A stretch of DNA of 64,000 nucleotides from Phytomonospora sp040655735 (GCF_040655735.1 NZ_JBFAKK010000015.1:62001-126000), one strand, 5' to 3'. Positions 32,300-41,021 are shown, counted from the first letter of the stretch. Numbers and translations are program-made. The notes: a model not told the origin generated them from the sequence alone.

Positions 32300-33220
32300 T
32301 TAGGTGGTGTGGTGGTCGGCGGCCGCCAGGGCCCGGTAGACACTGGCGACCGAGGGGTGCTTCCCGGCGTTCTTCCCGGCCGGGATGGTCAGGCGCGAGG
32401 CGATCGCCTCGACGCCCAGGCCCTTCTCGCGCAGGGCGAGGGCGGCGGTGAGCATGTCGTCGTCGATGACGCGGGGGCGTCCGCCGTGGCGGCCGGCCTG
32501 TGCGGCGGCGGCGGCGGTTCCCTCCAGGGTCTTCTCGCGGATGTAGGCGCGGTCGAGTTGGACGGCCACGGCCAGCACGGCGAACAGCAGCGCGCCCGGC
32601 CCGCGCGGGTCGTACACGCCCGACAGCGGCCCGCCCAGCAACTCCAGAGCGATCCCGGAGGCCTCGAGGTCGGCCGCGACGGTCATCAGCTCGGCGGCGT
32701 TGCGCGCCAGGCGCTTCATTTCGCTCACGCAGAAGACGACCTGGACGCCCTCGGGCGCGGCCTCGCGGATCTGCTTGGCCAGGGCCAGGGCGGCCTCGTA
32801 CTCGGGCCGGGTCCGGCGGCGGGAGGAGATCTTCTCGCTGAACACCTTCGTGCACCCGGCCGCGGCGAGGAGCTTGAGCTGGACGTCGAGGTCCTGCCCG
32901 GTCGTGGAGCAGCGGGCGTAGCCGACGCGGATGACGGCCGCGCCCGGCGGCGCCACGGCGGCCAGCAGCTCGGCGTCGACGCCCTCGCCCGCCGCGGCCG
33001 GTGCCGGCCCCGGCTCCCAGGCGCGCCCGGGACCGCGATCGGCGGGGACGAGCACGTCCAGGTCCTCGGCGAGCTTCGGGACCAGGACGAAGCGCTGGGT
33101 GTGGTACTTGGTGGCAACGAGGCCGGTGTGGGTGCGGCAGGCTGAGCCCGGCGGGACCGAGCACTTCGGGCAGGCGTGCCGCTCGACGGCCGCGGCGGCT
33201 TCGATCGGGGTGAGGCTCAC
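32300..33220 (-). CDS. serine recombinase with N-terminal zinc-finger-like domain
   Basis: The protein has 306 residues. Residues 15-45 (CPKCSVPPGSACRTHTG...YHTQRF) form a Cys/His zinc-finger-like module common in actinobacteria. The resolvase catalytic domain begins near 97 with VGYARCSTTGQ (nucleophile S105) and includes KRLARNAAEL. A C-terminal HTH (LTAALALREKGLGVEAIASRL) binds DNA. It may act as resolvase of the surrounding transposon or in an unrelated inversion. Confidence 0.88.
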   Translation of the reverse strand: MSLTPIEAAAAVERHACPKCSVPPGSACRTHTGLVATKYHTQRFVLVPKLAEDLDVLVPADRGPGRAWEPGPAPAAAGEGVDAELLAAVAPPGAAVIRVGYARCSTTGQDLDVQLKLLAAAGCTKVFSEKISSRRRTRPEYEAALALAKQIREAAPEGVQVVFCVSEMKRLARNAAELMTVAADLEASGIALELLGGPLSGVYDPRGPGALLFAVLAVAVQLDRAYIREKTLEGTAAAAAQAGRHGGRPRVIDDDMLTAALALREKGLGVEAIASRLTIPAGKNAGKHPSVASVYRALAAADHHTT

Positions 33221-33293
33221 TCGGGCGAGTCTTGCAGAATCATTCGTTTACCGACGAGGTCCACACCCGACGGTCCACCCGGGCCTGCACGTG

Positions 33294-33329
33294 GGCCGCT
33301 GCCCGGCCGCCAACGGCCGGGCAGCGGCC
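33294..33329 (-). terminator. terminator hairpin
   Basis: Perfect 16-bp stem GGCCGCTGCCCGGCCG with a CCAA loop, 5 bp past the stop of the minus-strand gene at 33334. Confidence 0.85.
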
Positions 33330-33333
33330 GGCC

Positions 33334-33885
33334 TCAGTCGTCGTCTTCCGACTCGTACCAGTTGAGGAACACCGAGACCGCGGCCGGGAAGTCAGCGGCC
33401 GGGAAGTCGCGGACGATCACATCGCGCAGGCCTCGAAGCTCATGACCCTGGGCCCATTCACCGTTGACGGGTGCCTCGCCACAGCCGCAACGGCAGGCGG
33501 CCGGCCAGTCGAACGGGGTGGACACGTACAGCACCGGGAACCGGCTACTGGAGCGCGCCGGGTCCTCCTTGCCGACGTAGGCGTCGTGGAAGGCGTTCCC
33601 CGGGCGCAGGATCTCACCGGCGAAGGCCCGGCGGTCGCCCATCGTCTTCCACTCCTTGATCTCGATGGCCATCCGGGCCAGCAGCCCATCGGGTCCATTG
33701 GCGACGACCAAGGCGTACTTCTCCTTCTCCGCCCGCTCTGCCAAACGCCACCAGCCGCGGGCGGCGTCGTAGACATCGCCCTCCTCCATCGCCGGGTCCC
33801 AGCCGGAGAACACCCTCGGCAGCCACGGGTCCTCCAGCCGCTCGCCAACTACGTACTTCCGCTGACCTAGTTTAATCTTCAACAT
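33334..33885 (-). CDS. hypothetical protein, 183 aa
   Basis: The protein starts at 33885 (MLKIKLGQRKYVVGERL). It has an acidic C-terminus and a CRCGCGEAPVNGEWAQGHE block that resembles a small zinc motif seen in many actinobacterial proteins (CxCGxG...F.GHD). No enzyme family is recognised. Paired ACCCCTAGG repeats just upstream may be its operator. Confidence 0.6.
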   Translation of the reverse strand: MLKIKLGQRKYVVGERLEDPWLPRVFSGWDPAMEEGDVYDAARGWWRLAERAEKEKYALVVANGPDGLLARMAIEIKEWKTMGDRRAFAGEILRPGNAFHDAYVGKEDPARSSSRFPVLYVSTPFDWPAACRCGCGEAPVNGEWAQGHELRGLRDVIVRDFPAADFPAAVSVFLNWYESEDDD

Positions 33886-33891
33886 GCCACA

Positions 33892-33934
33892 ACCCCTAGG
33901 TAGTAGATGAGCTAACACTGTCTCACCCCTAGGG
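33892..33934. promoter_or_regulatory. paired ACCCCTAGG repeats
   Basis: Two direct copies of ACCCCTAGG, 33 bp start to start (three helical turns), immediately upstream of the start at 33885. The spacing and position suggest an operator. Confidence 0.5.
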
Positions 33935-34171
33935 CATCTTTGGCAAGTCGGGTCGTCCGATCGCAGAATCGTTCGATTCCGCGAGACCTCCGCCTCCCCG
34001 CTCCGCTGAGACGTCCACCCAGGACGGTCACTTGCAGAACCCCTCGCAGAAGCCGTGTGGCCCTGACCTGTTCTGATAGCCGTTTCTGAAAGCCGCTCGT
34101 GGACCGTCCACGGTCGACGGTTAGGCTCACCGCCGTTTGGCGGGCATGGCGGAGGGCCGGGCGCATGGTGG

Positions 34172-34446
34172 GTGACGAGCGCGAGGCGCGTGCGGTGGGC
34201 GGTGGCGCGGCTGGCGGCGCTCCAGGAGGCGGGAACGCTCACCGAGGAGCACGTGCGCTTGGTCGTCGCCGGGCTGGGCGTGACGGCCAAGACCGTAAAG
34301 CGGTGGATGGCCGCCGGGCGCCCGCCGGGGCGCCGGGGCCCGACCCCGACTCGGCTGTCCCAGACCGACAAGGACGCCTACGCCTTCCACCGCGGCAACG
34401 TCGCCGCGATCGTTCGCGCCCGCGCCGCGGCCATCGCCGGGAAGGC
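34172..34446 (+). pseudogene. transposase N-terminal remnant
   Basis: From GTG 34172 the frame encodes RWAVARLAALQEAGTLTEEHVRLV...GVTAKTVKRWM, then RLSQTDKDAYAFHRGNVAA. This is the DNA-binding N-terminus of a Mu/IS481-like actinobacterial transposase. Coding character ends near 34446, and the DDE catalytic core is missing. It was joined by deletion to the next remnant. Confidence 0.6.
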
Positions 34447-34795
34447 GGTGACGCCTACGCCAACCCCCACCTCGCGGGCATCCACATCCTGCGCCGCCAC
34501 CCCCGCGACCGACGGAGCCTGCTCCCGGCCACCAACATCCTCACCGGCAACCAGCACGCCCGCCTCCGCGGACACCAGAACACCACCAACCCGCTCACCG
34601 ACCTCGACTACACCCTCCTGATCGCCGCCGGCCTCATCGCCTGCCTCGCCGACGACGACACCGTCGACGCCTTCGCCGAACGCCACCCCACCGCCCGCAA
34701 CACCCCTCATCGAACGCGGCCTGCTGCGCTACGACGGCCGACGCTACGAAGTTGTCGCCGACGTCGCCTACTCTCTGGGCCTGAGCTCCACGTAG
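34441..34795 (+). pseudogene. C-terminal remnant of the last transposon gene, frameshifted
   Basis: A new frame starts abruptly at about 34441 (DAYANPHLAGIHILRRH...LPATNILTGNQHARL) and reads well to about 34710. It then shifts by one base and continues (LIERGLLRYDGRRYEVV) to TAG 34793-34795. The partner gene's start is lost. It probably belonged to an accessory (ATPase or target-selection) gene of the transposon; that identity is inferred from position only. Confidence 0.55.
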
Positions 34796-34827
34796 GACGC
34801 TTCACCACGCGAGAGACACACACACCC

Positions 34828-34896
34828 GGGCCAAAAACCCTGCGCCGCCGAGGACAAAACTCTGCGTCTGCCGGGTCAGAAACTCTGCGCCCCACA
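34828..34896 (-). repeat. right terminal inverted repeat
   Basis: On the minus strand it begins TGTGGGGCGCAGAGTTTCTG, followed by GACGCAGAGTTTTGTCC and GGCGCAGGGTTTTTGGCC. It mirrors the left end and has GAGTG immediately outside. Confidence 0.75.
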
Positions 34897-34902
34897 GAGT
34901 GA

Positions 34903-34930
34903 ACGGCCCGGACGAGTGCGTCCGGGCCGT
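34903..34930. terminator. terminator hairpin outside the transposon
   Basis: Perfect 12-bp stem ACGGCCCGGACG / CGTCCGGGCCGT with an AGTG loop, just beyond the right target duplication. Confidence 0.75.
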
Positions 34931-34974
34931 CGGTGTTGGAGCCCGGCCGGTCAGATGCCGTCGCTGGTTTAGCG

Positions 34975-35066
34975 ATCCCTGCTCGGCCACGCCTCCATCG
35001 AGACCCCGGCCGCTACTTCCGCGCGAGGGCCTGGCCGCGTTCGCCGCGCACATCGGAGCGACGTGA
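34975..35066 (+). pseudogene. tyrosine-recombinase C-terminal remnant
   Basis: With two frame changes the sequence reads LLGHASIET / RYFRA / EGLAAFAAHIGAT-stop. This is the C-terminal box of a phage-type integrase (LxHASIxTTxRYFRA), including the catalytic Tyr. It is a short decayed fragment next to the transposon's right end. Confidence 0.55.
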
Positions 35067-35363
35067 GCCCTTTAGAACACCGATAAGGGACTAATCACCC
35101 CTCGAAATGCTCGGCAATTCTGCCGATCATGGCTTGGGCCAGGCCAAACACCCTGAGAGGCCCGTAGAGCCTCGAATCCTGACTTGGCGAGGGTGAGAGC
35201 ACCCCCTGTGCGCCTTCGCTTCGACCGCGCAGGGCGCCGCGCGCAGGAACGGACGCGCGCGGCCTCGGGGGGCAAACGCGATGCCATCCCCGGCCTGGCG
35301 GGGCCAAATTCTCGACTCATGGACACTACCTGCGGAAACGCGTTCAGTCATATGTTCGACGCA

Positions 35364-35380
35364 TGATAAATAGGTTTATC
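35364..35380. promoter_or_regulatory. TGATAAA-N4-TTTATC operator-like site 4 in an AT-rich gap
   Basis: TGATAAA-TAGG-TTTATC has the same half-sites and the same TAGG centre as the 27.5-kb palindrome. It lies in the 35,330-35,470 stretch, which is far more AT-rich than its surroundings (repeated GTTTTAG, TATGCT). It precedes the plus-strand gene series starting at 35532. The interval 35,067-35,330 shows no gene. Confidence 0.45.
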
Positions 35381-35531
35381 GGGCAGTCTATCTAGGCATC
35401 TCAGTTTTAGGTTTTGCAACTCCCAAACCCTGTTTTAGTTTTCAGAAACCAATACTGTGCTATGCTTGTGAAGGCCGTGGCGCCGGGGCTCGCAGCGCCT
35501 GGCGTCGTTGAAAGCGACGGGAAAGGCCCTG

Positions 35532-36074
35532 ATGGACGAGCCAGCCGCGAAGGATGCCGCACCGACCGTGCTGTGGGATGTCGACGGCGTCCTCAACGCC
35601 GCCGGGGCAGCGCACACCGCCCACGTCTACGACGGGCCGGGCCCGACCGGGGCACTGGTGACCGGCACCGTCTACCTCAACCCCGTGCACGGCGAGTGGA
35701 TGGCCGAGCTGACCACCGCCGGTGCCCGGCACGCGTGGGCAACGAGCTGGGGGCACCTGGCTCGCAGCTGGATCGCGCCGCGCCTGCATCCTCCGGCGGC
35801 GGACTGGCCGGTGATCGACGTCGGCATCCACGGCGGTGTGCGCTTCGGGCACAGCTACAAGTTCTCCAGCGTGACGGCATTCCTCGGTCGCGGCCGCCCG
35901 GTGTTCTGGGTCGACGACGTCGTCGGCGGCAAGGACCGCGTCTGGGCCGAGGAGCGGACCGCGCGGGGAGTCCCGACCGTGGTCTGCGAGGTCACCTCCC
36001 CGGCAGGACTGGCGCGGGTGGACGTCGACGCGGCGCTGGCGTGGCTCGCCGCGGTACGCGGACTTCGCGCGTGA
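35532..36074 (+). CDS. HAD-like hypothetical protein
   Basis: The ATG follows GGGAAAGG. The protein has 180 residues. VLWDVDGVLNA at residues 12-22 is HAD motif I (DxDG), and FWVDDVVGGKDRVWAEER near 125-142 fits motif IV (VDD). The cap is minimal. It could be a small phosphatase or a non-enzymatic HAD relative, as in many phage and plasmid copies. It opens the 35.5-42.8 kb plus-strand series. Confidence 0.7.
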   Translation: MDEPAAKDAAPTVLWDVDGVLNAAGAAHTAHVYDGPGPTGALVTGTVYLNPVHGEWMAELTTAGARHAWATSWGHLARSWIAPRLHPPAADWPVIDVGIHGGVRFGHSYKFSSVTAFLGRGRPVFWVDDVVGGKDRVWAEERTARGVPTVVCEVTSPAGLARVDVDAALAWLAAVRGLRA

Positions 36075-36164
36075 ACCGAACCGAACCGGTCAGCCCGGGT
36101 GGTTACGCACCCGACCCCCACATTGGACACTGCGGCCCGCGCGGCCAGTAGGGAACGATGAGCC

Positions 36165-37325
36165 ATGACGATGCCCCCCACCGGCCGCCCGGCCGAGCCC
36201 GGTCTCACCGGACTCCCGCCCGCCGGGGAGTGCAAAAAGTGCGGCCGGGCGCTGCCTGTCCCACCGCACAACCGGGGCGGCCGCCCGCTGAAGTACTGCA
36301 AGGTGACGCGCTGGAACACCGCCACCGGCGAGCGGTGCCCGGAGGGAACGCCGCCGGCGGCACCGGGAACGCGCTCCTGCGCCGAGCAGGCCAAGCTCAC
36401 CCCGACGGTGACCGACGCGGCTATCGAGACGTCCGTGGCCGCGCTCGCCGCGACCATCGCCGACGCCAAGGGCTCGGTCTTCGAACCGCTGCTGCAGGTG
36501 CTTGCCGACGTGCAGGCGCGCATGACCGACGTGGAGGAGGCCACTGCGGCCAACGTGACGCGCGCGGAGGCCGCGCGAGCGGCCGCCGAGCAGCGCGCCC
36601 AGCGGGCCGAGTCCGACGCCGAGGACGCCAACCGGCGCGCCTTCGAGGCCCAGACGGCGGCCGAGAACCACAGGCGCCTGGGCCGCGAGGCCGTGGAGAA
36701 GGCCGCGCACCGGGTCGAGCTAGCCGAGCGTCAGACCGAGGCGGCGAAGGCCTCGGTGGAGGCGGCCAACCAGCGCGCGCAGGCTGCCAGGGAACTGGCG
36801 TCCACGAAGGACGCCGAGGCGCAGCGTGACCGGCGCGCTCTGGCCGAGCGCGACGCCGAGCTCAAAGAGCTGCGCGAGACCTTGCGGCTCACCGCCGAGA
36901 AGCTCGCCACCGCCGAGGGCGGCCTGGACGAGCAGAAGCGGGCGGAGAGGGAACTGCGCAAGGAGCTGGCCGACGGCAAGCGTGCCGCCGAAGCCCTGCG
37001 CAACCAGGTCACCGAGATCGAAGCCGCGCGCCGGACCGCCGAGGCGACCGCCACCGGTCTCCAGCAGCAACTGACGCAGCGCGAGGAGCACCTGGGCGAC
37101 CTACGCGACCAGGTGCAGCGGCTGGCCGAGGAAAAGTCGGCCGCCGAGCAGAAGCTACGTGCCGAGATCGGCGGGGACATCCGCGAGGGCCTGTCGGGAT
37201 CCCGGAAGGCGGCCGACCCGCTGCCGAAGGATCCGGCGCTGCGCGCCGCCGAGCTTGCCGCCCGGATCAGCGAGCAGGGTCTGGCGCCGATCGCGTCCGA
37301 AGGCGAGACCGCCGATGAGCGGTAG
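36165..37325 (+). CDS. KfrA-like coiled-coil protein with N-terminal Cys motif
   Basis: The protein has 386 residues. Residues 22-75 contain CKKCG, KYC, RC and SC, a likely zinc site around a GGRPLKYCKVT block. Residues 85-340 are an uninterrupted Ala/Glu/Arg coiled coil (AEAARAAAEQRAQRAESD...). This resembles plasmid KfrA, which binds DNA by its N-terminus and oligomerises through the coil, aiding segregation. Here a Cys motif replaces the usual HTH. It overlaps the next gene. Confidence 0.65.
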   Translation: MTMPPTGRPAEPGLTGLPPAGECKKCGRALPVPPHNRGGRPLKYCKVTRWNTATGERCPEGTPPAAPGTRSCAEQAKLTPTVTDAAIETSVAALAATIADAKGSVFEPLLQVLADVQARMTDVEEATAANVTRAEAARAAAEQRAQRAESDAEDANRRAFEAQTAAENHRRLGREAVEKAAHRVELAERQTEAAKASVEAANQRAQAARELASTKDAEAQRDRRALAERDAELKELRETLRLTAEKLATAEGGLDEQKRAERELRKELADGKRAAEALRNQVTEIEAARRTAEATATGLQQQLTQREEHLGDLRDQVQRLAEEKSAAEQKLRAEIGGDIREGLSGSRKAADPLPKDPALRAAELAARISEQGLAPIASEGETADER

Positions 37326-37698
37326 CAGCGGAAACGAAGACTTCGTTCCGATCGGGGAGCTGGTCTGCTCTCTCGAGCCTGGTTTAGCGTCCTCGGCCGA
37401 CATCAGCGACCCGGCCACGGGCGGCTCGCGGGTCTTGACCGGTGAGTGCTCCACGTGCATCTTCCGGCCGGGCAACCTGATGGCCCTGCGGTCTGGGCGG
37501 GTGAAGGACCTGGTGCAGGCGGCGCTTGCCGACGAGACGTTCATCGTGTGTCACCAGACCCTTGATCGCGGTAAGGACGGTCCACTTCCAGCGGTGTGCG
37601 GCGGGTTCGCCCGCCGCTACGACACCGCCGCGCTGCGGCTGATGCGCGCGCTCGGGCGCGCGGTGGACGTCGATCCTGGCGACCTGGAAGGACCGTAG
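37315..37698 (+). CDS. Cys-rich conserved mobile-element protein
   Basis: The protein has 127 residues and overlaps the previous gene by 11 bp. GECSTCIFRPGNLMALRSGRV near residue 44 and later FIVCHQTL and AVCGGF provide four Cys in the C-x2-C...C...C pattern of a metal or Fe-S site. Similar sequences occur in actinobacterial phages and integrative elements without assigned function. Confidence 0.65.
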   Translation: MSGSSGNEDFVPIGELVCSLEPGLASSADISDPATGGSRVLTGECSTCIFRPGNLMALRSGRVKDLVQAALADETFIVCHQTLDRGKDGPLPAVCGGFARRYDTAALRLMRALGRAVDVDPGDLEGP

Positions 37699-37702
37699 GG
37701 GC

Positions 37703-38308
37703 ATGGGCGAGACGACGACCATTGTGGAAACCCTGAAGTGCACCGAGTGCGGGCAGGCGGTGTTCCTGGCTTCCGGCGGACTGGTCACCTGCGAGAACGA
37801 GGCCTGCGCGATGGCGGGGGTGAGCCTGCCGCTGGGGCAGTGGGCCAGGCTGCGGGAGCTGCTCACGCCGACGCCTGCGGGTCTGCCCCGTCCGGTCCTC
37901 GGCGGGCGGCCGGTTCCGTGGACAACGCTGGTGGTCGCCGGGACGGTGTACTGGCGGCACCTCGACGACGCACGGGTGATGGCCTGCCAGCGCGACTTCC
38001 TTTGCCAGGTCTGCGGGCTGGGCCTGGATACCGGTGACGTCGAGGTGTTCACCGCCTACGGGGTCGTCGACTCCGGTGCCGGGCTGCACCCGGAGTGCGC
38101 CGACCTCACCGCCCGGTCCTGCCCGGGGCTGCGGGCGGCGCTGGCCGCCGGAACGCGGGCGCGGCACCGGGTCCGGCTGGACGAGATCGGCGTCCGGGCG
38201 TGGTGGCTGGACGTTCCGGCCTACGTGCCGGTCACCGAGGCGAAGCCGCCGGTGCGGGAGACGCGCCGCTGGCACCTGCTCGCCGAGATCGAGGAGGAAA
38301 AGGAGTGA
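37703..38308 (+). CDS. zinc-ribbon protein, 201 aa
   Basis: CTECGQAVFLASGGLVTCENEAC at residues 13-35 is a zinc ribbon, and a second pair, FLCQVCGLG, lies near residue 100 with HPEC downstream. The remainder is a soluble domain ending in EIEEEKE. It overlaps the P-loop kinase start (GTGA) and lies 4 bp after the previous stop. The role is unknown; nucleic-acid binding is plausible. Confidence 0.6.
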   Translation: MGETTTIVETLKCTECGQAVFLASGGLVTCENEACAMAGVSLPLGQWARLRELLTPTPAGLPRPVLGGRPVPWTTLVVAGTVYWRHLDDARVMACQRDFLCQVCGLGLDTGDVEVFTAYGVVDSGAGLHPECADLTARSCPGLRAALAAGTRARHRVRLDEIGVRAWWLDVPAYVPVTEAKPPVRETRRWHLLAEIEEEKE

Positions 38309-38913
38309 ACGCGGTGAGCCAAGATCGAGCGCGAGCGTCCGGCCTGGTCCTGCCCAACGCGATCGTGTCGGCCGGGCTGCTGGTGCTGATCGGCGCCGCC
38401 GGCGCCGGGAAGTCCACCCTCGCTGCGGCATGGCCGGCACGGCAGGTGCTGTCCCTGGACGCCTTCCGGGAGATGGTCAGCGACGACCCCTGTGACCAGG
38501 ACGCCACCGCCGCCGCGCTCGCCGCCCTCGAGGCGGTCCTGGTGGCGCGGCTGGCGATGAGGCGGCGCTGCGTCGTCGACGCCACCAACACCACCCGGGA
38601 GGAGCGCGCGTGGCTGCTGGCCGCCGCCGACGCCACCGGGACGGCCGCGGCCGCGCTGGTACTGCGCACTCCGCTGGCCGAGTGCCTGGCGCGCAACGCG
38701 TTGCGGCCGGGGCCGTTGCCTGGGCGGGAGTTCGGCCGGCGCGTTCCCGAAGAGGTCCTGCGGCGCCAGTTCACGGCCGTTGCGGCGCTGACCGGGGCCG
38801 GGCTGCGCGACGAGGGCTTCGCGGCTGCCGTCGCGGCCACTCCGGCCGCCACGGGGTGGAGCGTCGACATGGCCCCCACGCCGCTTCCTACGGCGAGCGC
38901 TCCAGCAGCGTGA
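38305..38913 (+). CDS. P-loop kinase (AAA_33/polynucleotide-kinase-like)
   Basis: The GTG start overlaps the upstream stop. Of 202 residues, GAAGAGKST at 30-38 is Walker A. SLDAFREMVSDD supplies the base-contact Asp, CVVDATNT is the Walker B/NT motif, and the ARNALRPG...RRVPEEVLRRQ region is the lid. This is the pattern of Zeta/PNKP-like small kinases. The substrate (nucleoside, RNA/DNA 5' end, or peptidoglycan precursor) cannot be read from sequence. Confidence 0.8.
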   Translation: MNAVSQDRARASGLVLPNAIVSAGLLVLIGAAGAGKSTLAAAWPARQVLSLDAFREMVSDDPCDQDATAAALAALEAVLVARLAMRRRCVVDATNTTREERAWLLAAADATGTAAAALVLRTPLAECLARNALRPGPLPGREFGRRVPEEVLRRQFTAVAALTGAGLRDEGFAAAVAATPAATGWSVDMAPTPLPTASAPAA

Positions 38914-39037
38914 GCTCGCGCCCATGTTCGTCCTCGCCGTCATGGCGAGGCTGTACGACCCGGGTGGCCGCTCGTTTCGCGGCGCACGGCCACCCGGGGC
39001 ACCCGTTCCTGTCAACGAAGAAGGAGAGTGCGACTCC

Positions 39038-39823
39038 ATGATCTCTGAACGAACGCGGCTCACCACCAGCGAGCCCTTAAAGATCCTGCGGCAGGCGCGC
39101 GGGGAGGCTCCCGGTACGCGAATGCACCGCACCGCCGGCGGCACGATCACGGTGACCGACCCGGTCGGCGACACCGCCGGCCGAGCGGTCTGCAGCGCCT
39201 GTCCGGAGTGGGGCTGGCGCGGCACTGACCGTGTGGGGTTGGAAGCGGTGCTGGCCGTGCACGAGCTGGTGTGCGGGGAGCGCCCCGTCGACCCCGGGGT
39301 ACTGGGATCGCTGTGGCGTGACCTCGCCCGCCCCGAGCGGGTGCACCAGCAGGTGATGGCCGAGCTCGCGCAGCGCCGCCAGGACGTGCGCGAGGAGGTC
39401 CGCCAGACCAAAATCACGATCGGCCTGGTCTCGGGTGTGCTGCTGGGCGGCATCGTCTACGGCGCTTCCCAGGTGACCGCAGTGGGCATCCCGACCTTGC
39501 CGCGCTGGTTGTGGGGCGCGGCGGTTCTGGTGGCGCTCATCGGAACGGTGTGTACGGCGGGCGCGGCTTGGCCACACCTTCGGGGCGCGACGGCGCCGGG
39601 TGAGCTGGGGCGTGCCGGAATCGGCGCGCACGCCGCTCTGGCCCGGATGCACGCGACCGATCCGGTGCGCGCCGAGCAGGACGCCGATGCCGAGGTGCGC
39701 AGCATGGGGCTGCTTGCCGACCGCAAGTACCGGCGGATCCGGCGCGGGTTCGCCGCCGCCGGGCTGATGCTGCCGCTGGCGGCGGCCGCCGCCGTCGCCC
39801 AGCTGATCGAGGTGATCTGGTGA
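39038..39823 (+). CDS. membrane protein resembling Pycsar effectors
   Basis: AAGGAG precedes the ATG at 39038. Of 261 residues, 45-85 hold a Cys/His cluster (AVCSACPEW...HELVCGE). Two helices (TIGLVSGVLLGGIVYGASQV and WGAAVLVALIGTVCTAGAAW) are followed by LLADRKYRRIRRGFAAAGLMLPL and a last helix. That helix pair plus the RKYRxIRRG segment is characteristic of the Pycsar effector/DUF5706 transmembrane domain, which depolarises membranes on cyclic-nucleotide binding. No cyclase gene is adjacent. The call is moderate. Confidence 0.5.
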   Translation: MISERTRLTTSEPLKILRQARGEAPGTRMHRTAGGTITVTDPVGDTAGRAVCSACPEWGWRGTDRVGLEAVLAVHELVCGERPVDPGVLGSLWRDLARPERVHQQVMAELAQRRQDVREEVRQTKITIGLVSGVLLGGIVYGASQVTAVGIPTLPRWLWGAAVLVALIGTVCTAGAAWPHLRGATAPGELGRAGIGAHAALARMHATDPVRAEQDADAEVRSMGLLADRKYRRIRRGFAAAGLMLPLAAAAAVAQLIEVIW

Positions 39824-40050
39824 CCGAGGAGACCCCCTACTGGCCCGACGACCCGATGCTCGCGAAGAGGTCGCACGGCCTGCAGCTGGAGCACGTGGAA
39901 GGAACCGCCCGGTACCGGGCGGCATGCTCCTGTGGAGTGTGGACCTCGCCGGGCGAGTGGGACGGCTACGCCCAGCAGGAAGCGTTCGATGAGCACATGC
40001 GGCAGGTGCAGTGGGCGATCCGGAAGGTCCACGGCATCACCGATTCCTAA
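39820..40050 (+). CDS. small CxCG-W domain protein, 76 aa
   Basis: GTGA overlap with the upstream gene. YRAACSCGVWTSPGEWDGYAQQEA...HMRQ matches a zinc-binding CSCGW...EW...H domain that recurs at 41022-41489. It is probably a one-domain zinc protein, co-expressed with the membrane protein upstream. Confidence 0.6.
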   Translation: MTEETPYWPDDPMLAKRSHGLQLEHVEGTARYRAACSCGVWTSPGEWDGYAQQEAFDEHMRQVQWAIRKVHGITDS

Positions 40051-40179
40051 GCCCGGTCCGGGTCGCCGGCGGGCGCGTGTGCACGGGCCACGAGTTCGTG
40101 TTCACCGCTACGCTGGCGGCCCGCACCGGCAACCCGACACGTCGGCCGCCAGGCCCGCACCGGCACATGGAGCGTCGCG

Positions 40180-40974
40180 ATGACCGAGATCCCTCTGCAG
40201 CAACCCTCCGTCCCTGCTTCACCGAAGCCCATCGCGGGTGCCCTGCCCGAGGGGGTGCGGGCGGCGGGGAGGGCATTGACGTCGTCGCTTCGCGAAGCCC
40301 CCGTCGACGGGCTGGCCGGTGATGCCCGAACTGCGCTCGCCAATCTCGTCGACGCGTACGTGGCCATCCACGGCGGTGACGCCTCGCCGGCGGGGGCCTT
40401 CGACGAAGTCGAGCTGGCCATCGACGCGTTCGCTGAGGCGACGGCGAGCTTGCGGATGGAAATCACGCTCGCGCTGGCGCATCTGTCTGCGCCGATCCTG
40501 ACCAAGCTGTGGCACCTGGCTCAGTCCTTTACGGACGTTGCGGCCGACGGCTCCGGTCCGGGCGATGCCTTGGTGATGGAGTACGCGGCCGTCCTGGCGG
40601 CGGCTGGCGCATTGGACGGTACCGACCCTGGTGAACGGCTCGAAGCAGTCGCGGCTGCGGCGGAACGGATGGCGAACACCGCGGCGGCACTGGACGCGCA
40701 CGGCCCGTCACCTTCGTGGTCACCGGAGCGCGCGGAGCGCGTCAGGGACGCCGCGCGTTCGGCGCGAGCTGCTGCCGAGCACATCGAGGCGATGCCGGCG
40801 GGGCTGCTGCAGGGCTTGGTGCGCGACGTGCTGCACCTGGGGGCCCTGCTGGGCCCCTTGGCGTCGGCCGGCCCGCTGGAGCTGGCACGACATCTGCCCA
40901 TGTTGGAGGAGTCGGCCTGGGAGCTCGCCGGGGACGTCGGCGGCCTGCTGGGGACGGTTCGAACCGAAAGCTGA
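40180..40974 (+). CDS. all-helical hypothetical protein, 264 aa
   Basis: Ala/Leu/Glu-rich helices run throughout, with no catalytic motif and no membrane segment long enough to be certain. The composition resembles scaffolding or partition-accessory proteins. It lies between the two CxCG-W genes. Confidence 0.55.
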   Translation: MTEIPLQQPSVPASPKPIAGALPEGVRAAGRALTSSLREAPVDGLAGDARTALANLVDAYVAIHGGDASPAGAFDEVELAIDAFAEATASLRMEITLALAHLSAPILTKLWHLAQSFTDVAADGSGPGDALVMEYAAVLAAAGALDGTDPGERLEAVAAAAERMANTAAALDAHGPSPSWSPERAERVRDAARSARAAAEHIEAMPAGLLQGLVRDVLHLGALLGPLASAGPLELARHLPMLEESAWELAGDVGGLLGTVRTES

Positions 40975-41021
40975 CCGGCCGCAGGAGCATGCGGCCGCTG
41001 ATCTGGAAGTGGAGGGCGTCG

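Larger units (their letters stand above)
28660..34896. mobile_element. 6.2-kb transposon with inverted ends and 5-bp target duplication
   Basis: The two ends begin with the same inverted sequence TGTGGGGCGCAGAGTTT, each followed by two further related GCAGAGTTnTTG-type or GCAGGGTTTTT-type units. GAGTG lies directly outside both ends (28655-28659 and 34897-34901), as expected for a 5-bp target duplication. Inside are a DUF5677 gene, an IS110 insertion, a serine recombinase, an unknown gene and deletion-fused remnants of what seem to be its transposition genes. It is probably no longer autonomous. Confidence 0.75.

Noticed and set aside
34441..34795. Intact AAA ATPase gene of the transposon
   Set aside because: No Walker motifs, no start and an internal frameshift; it is a remnant.
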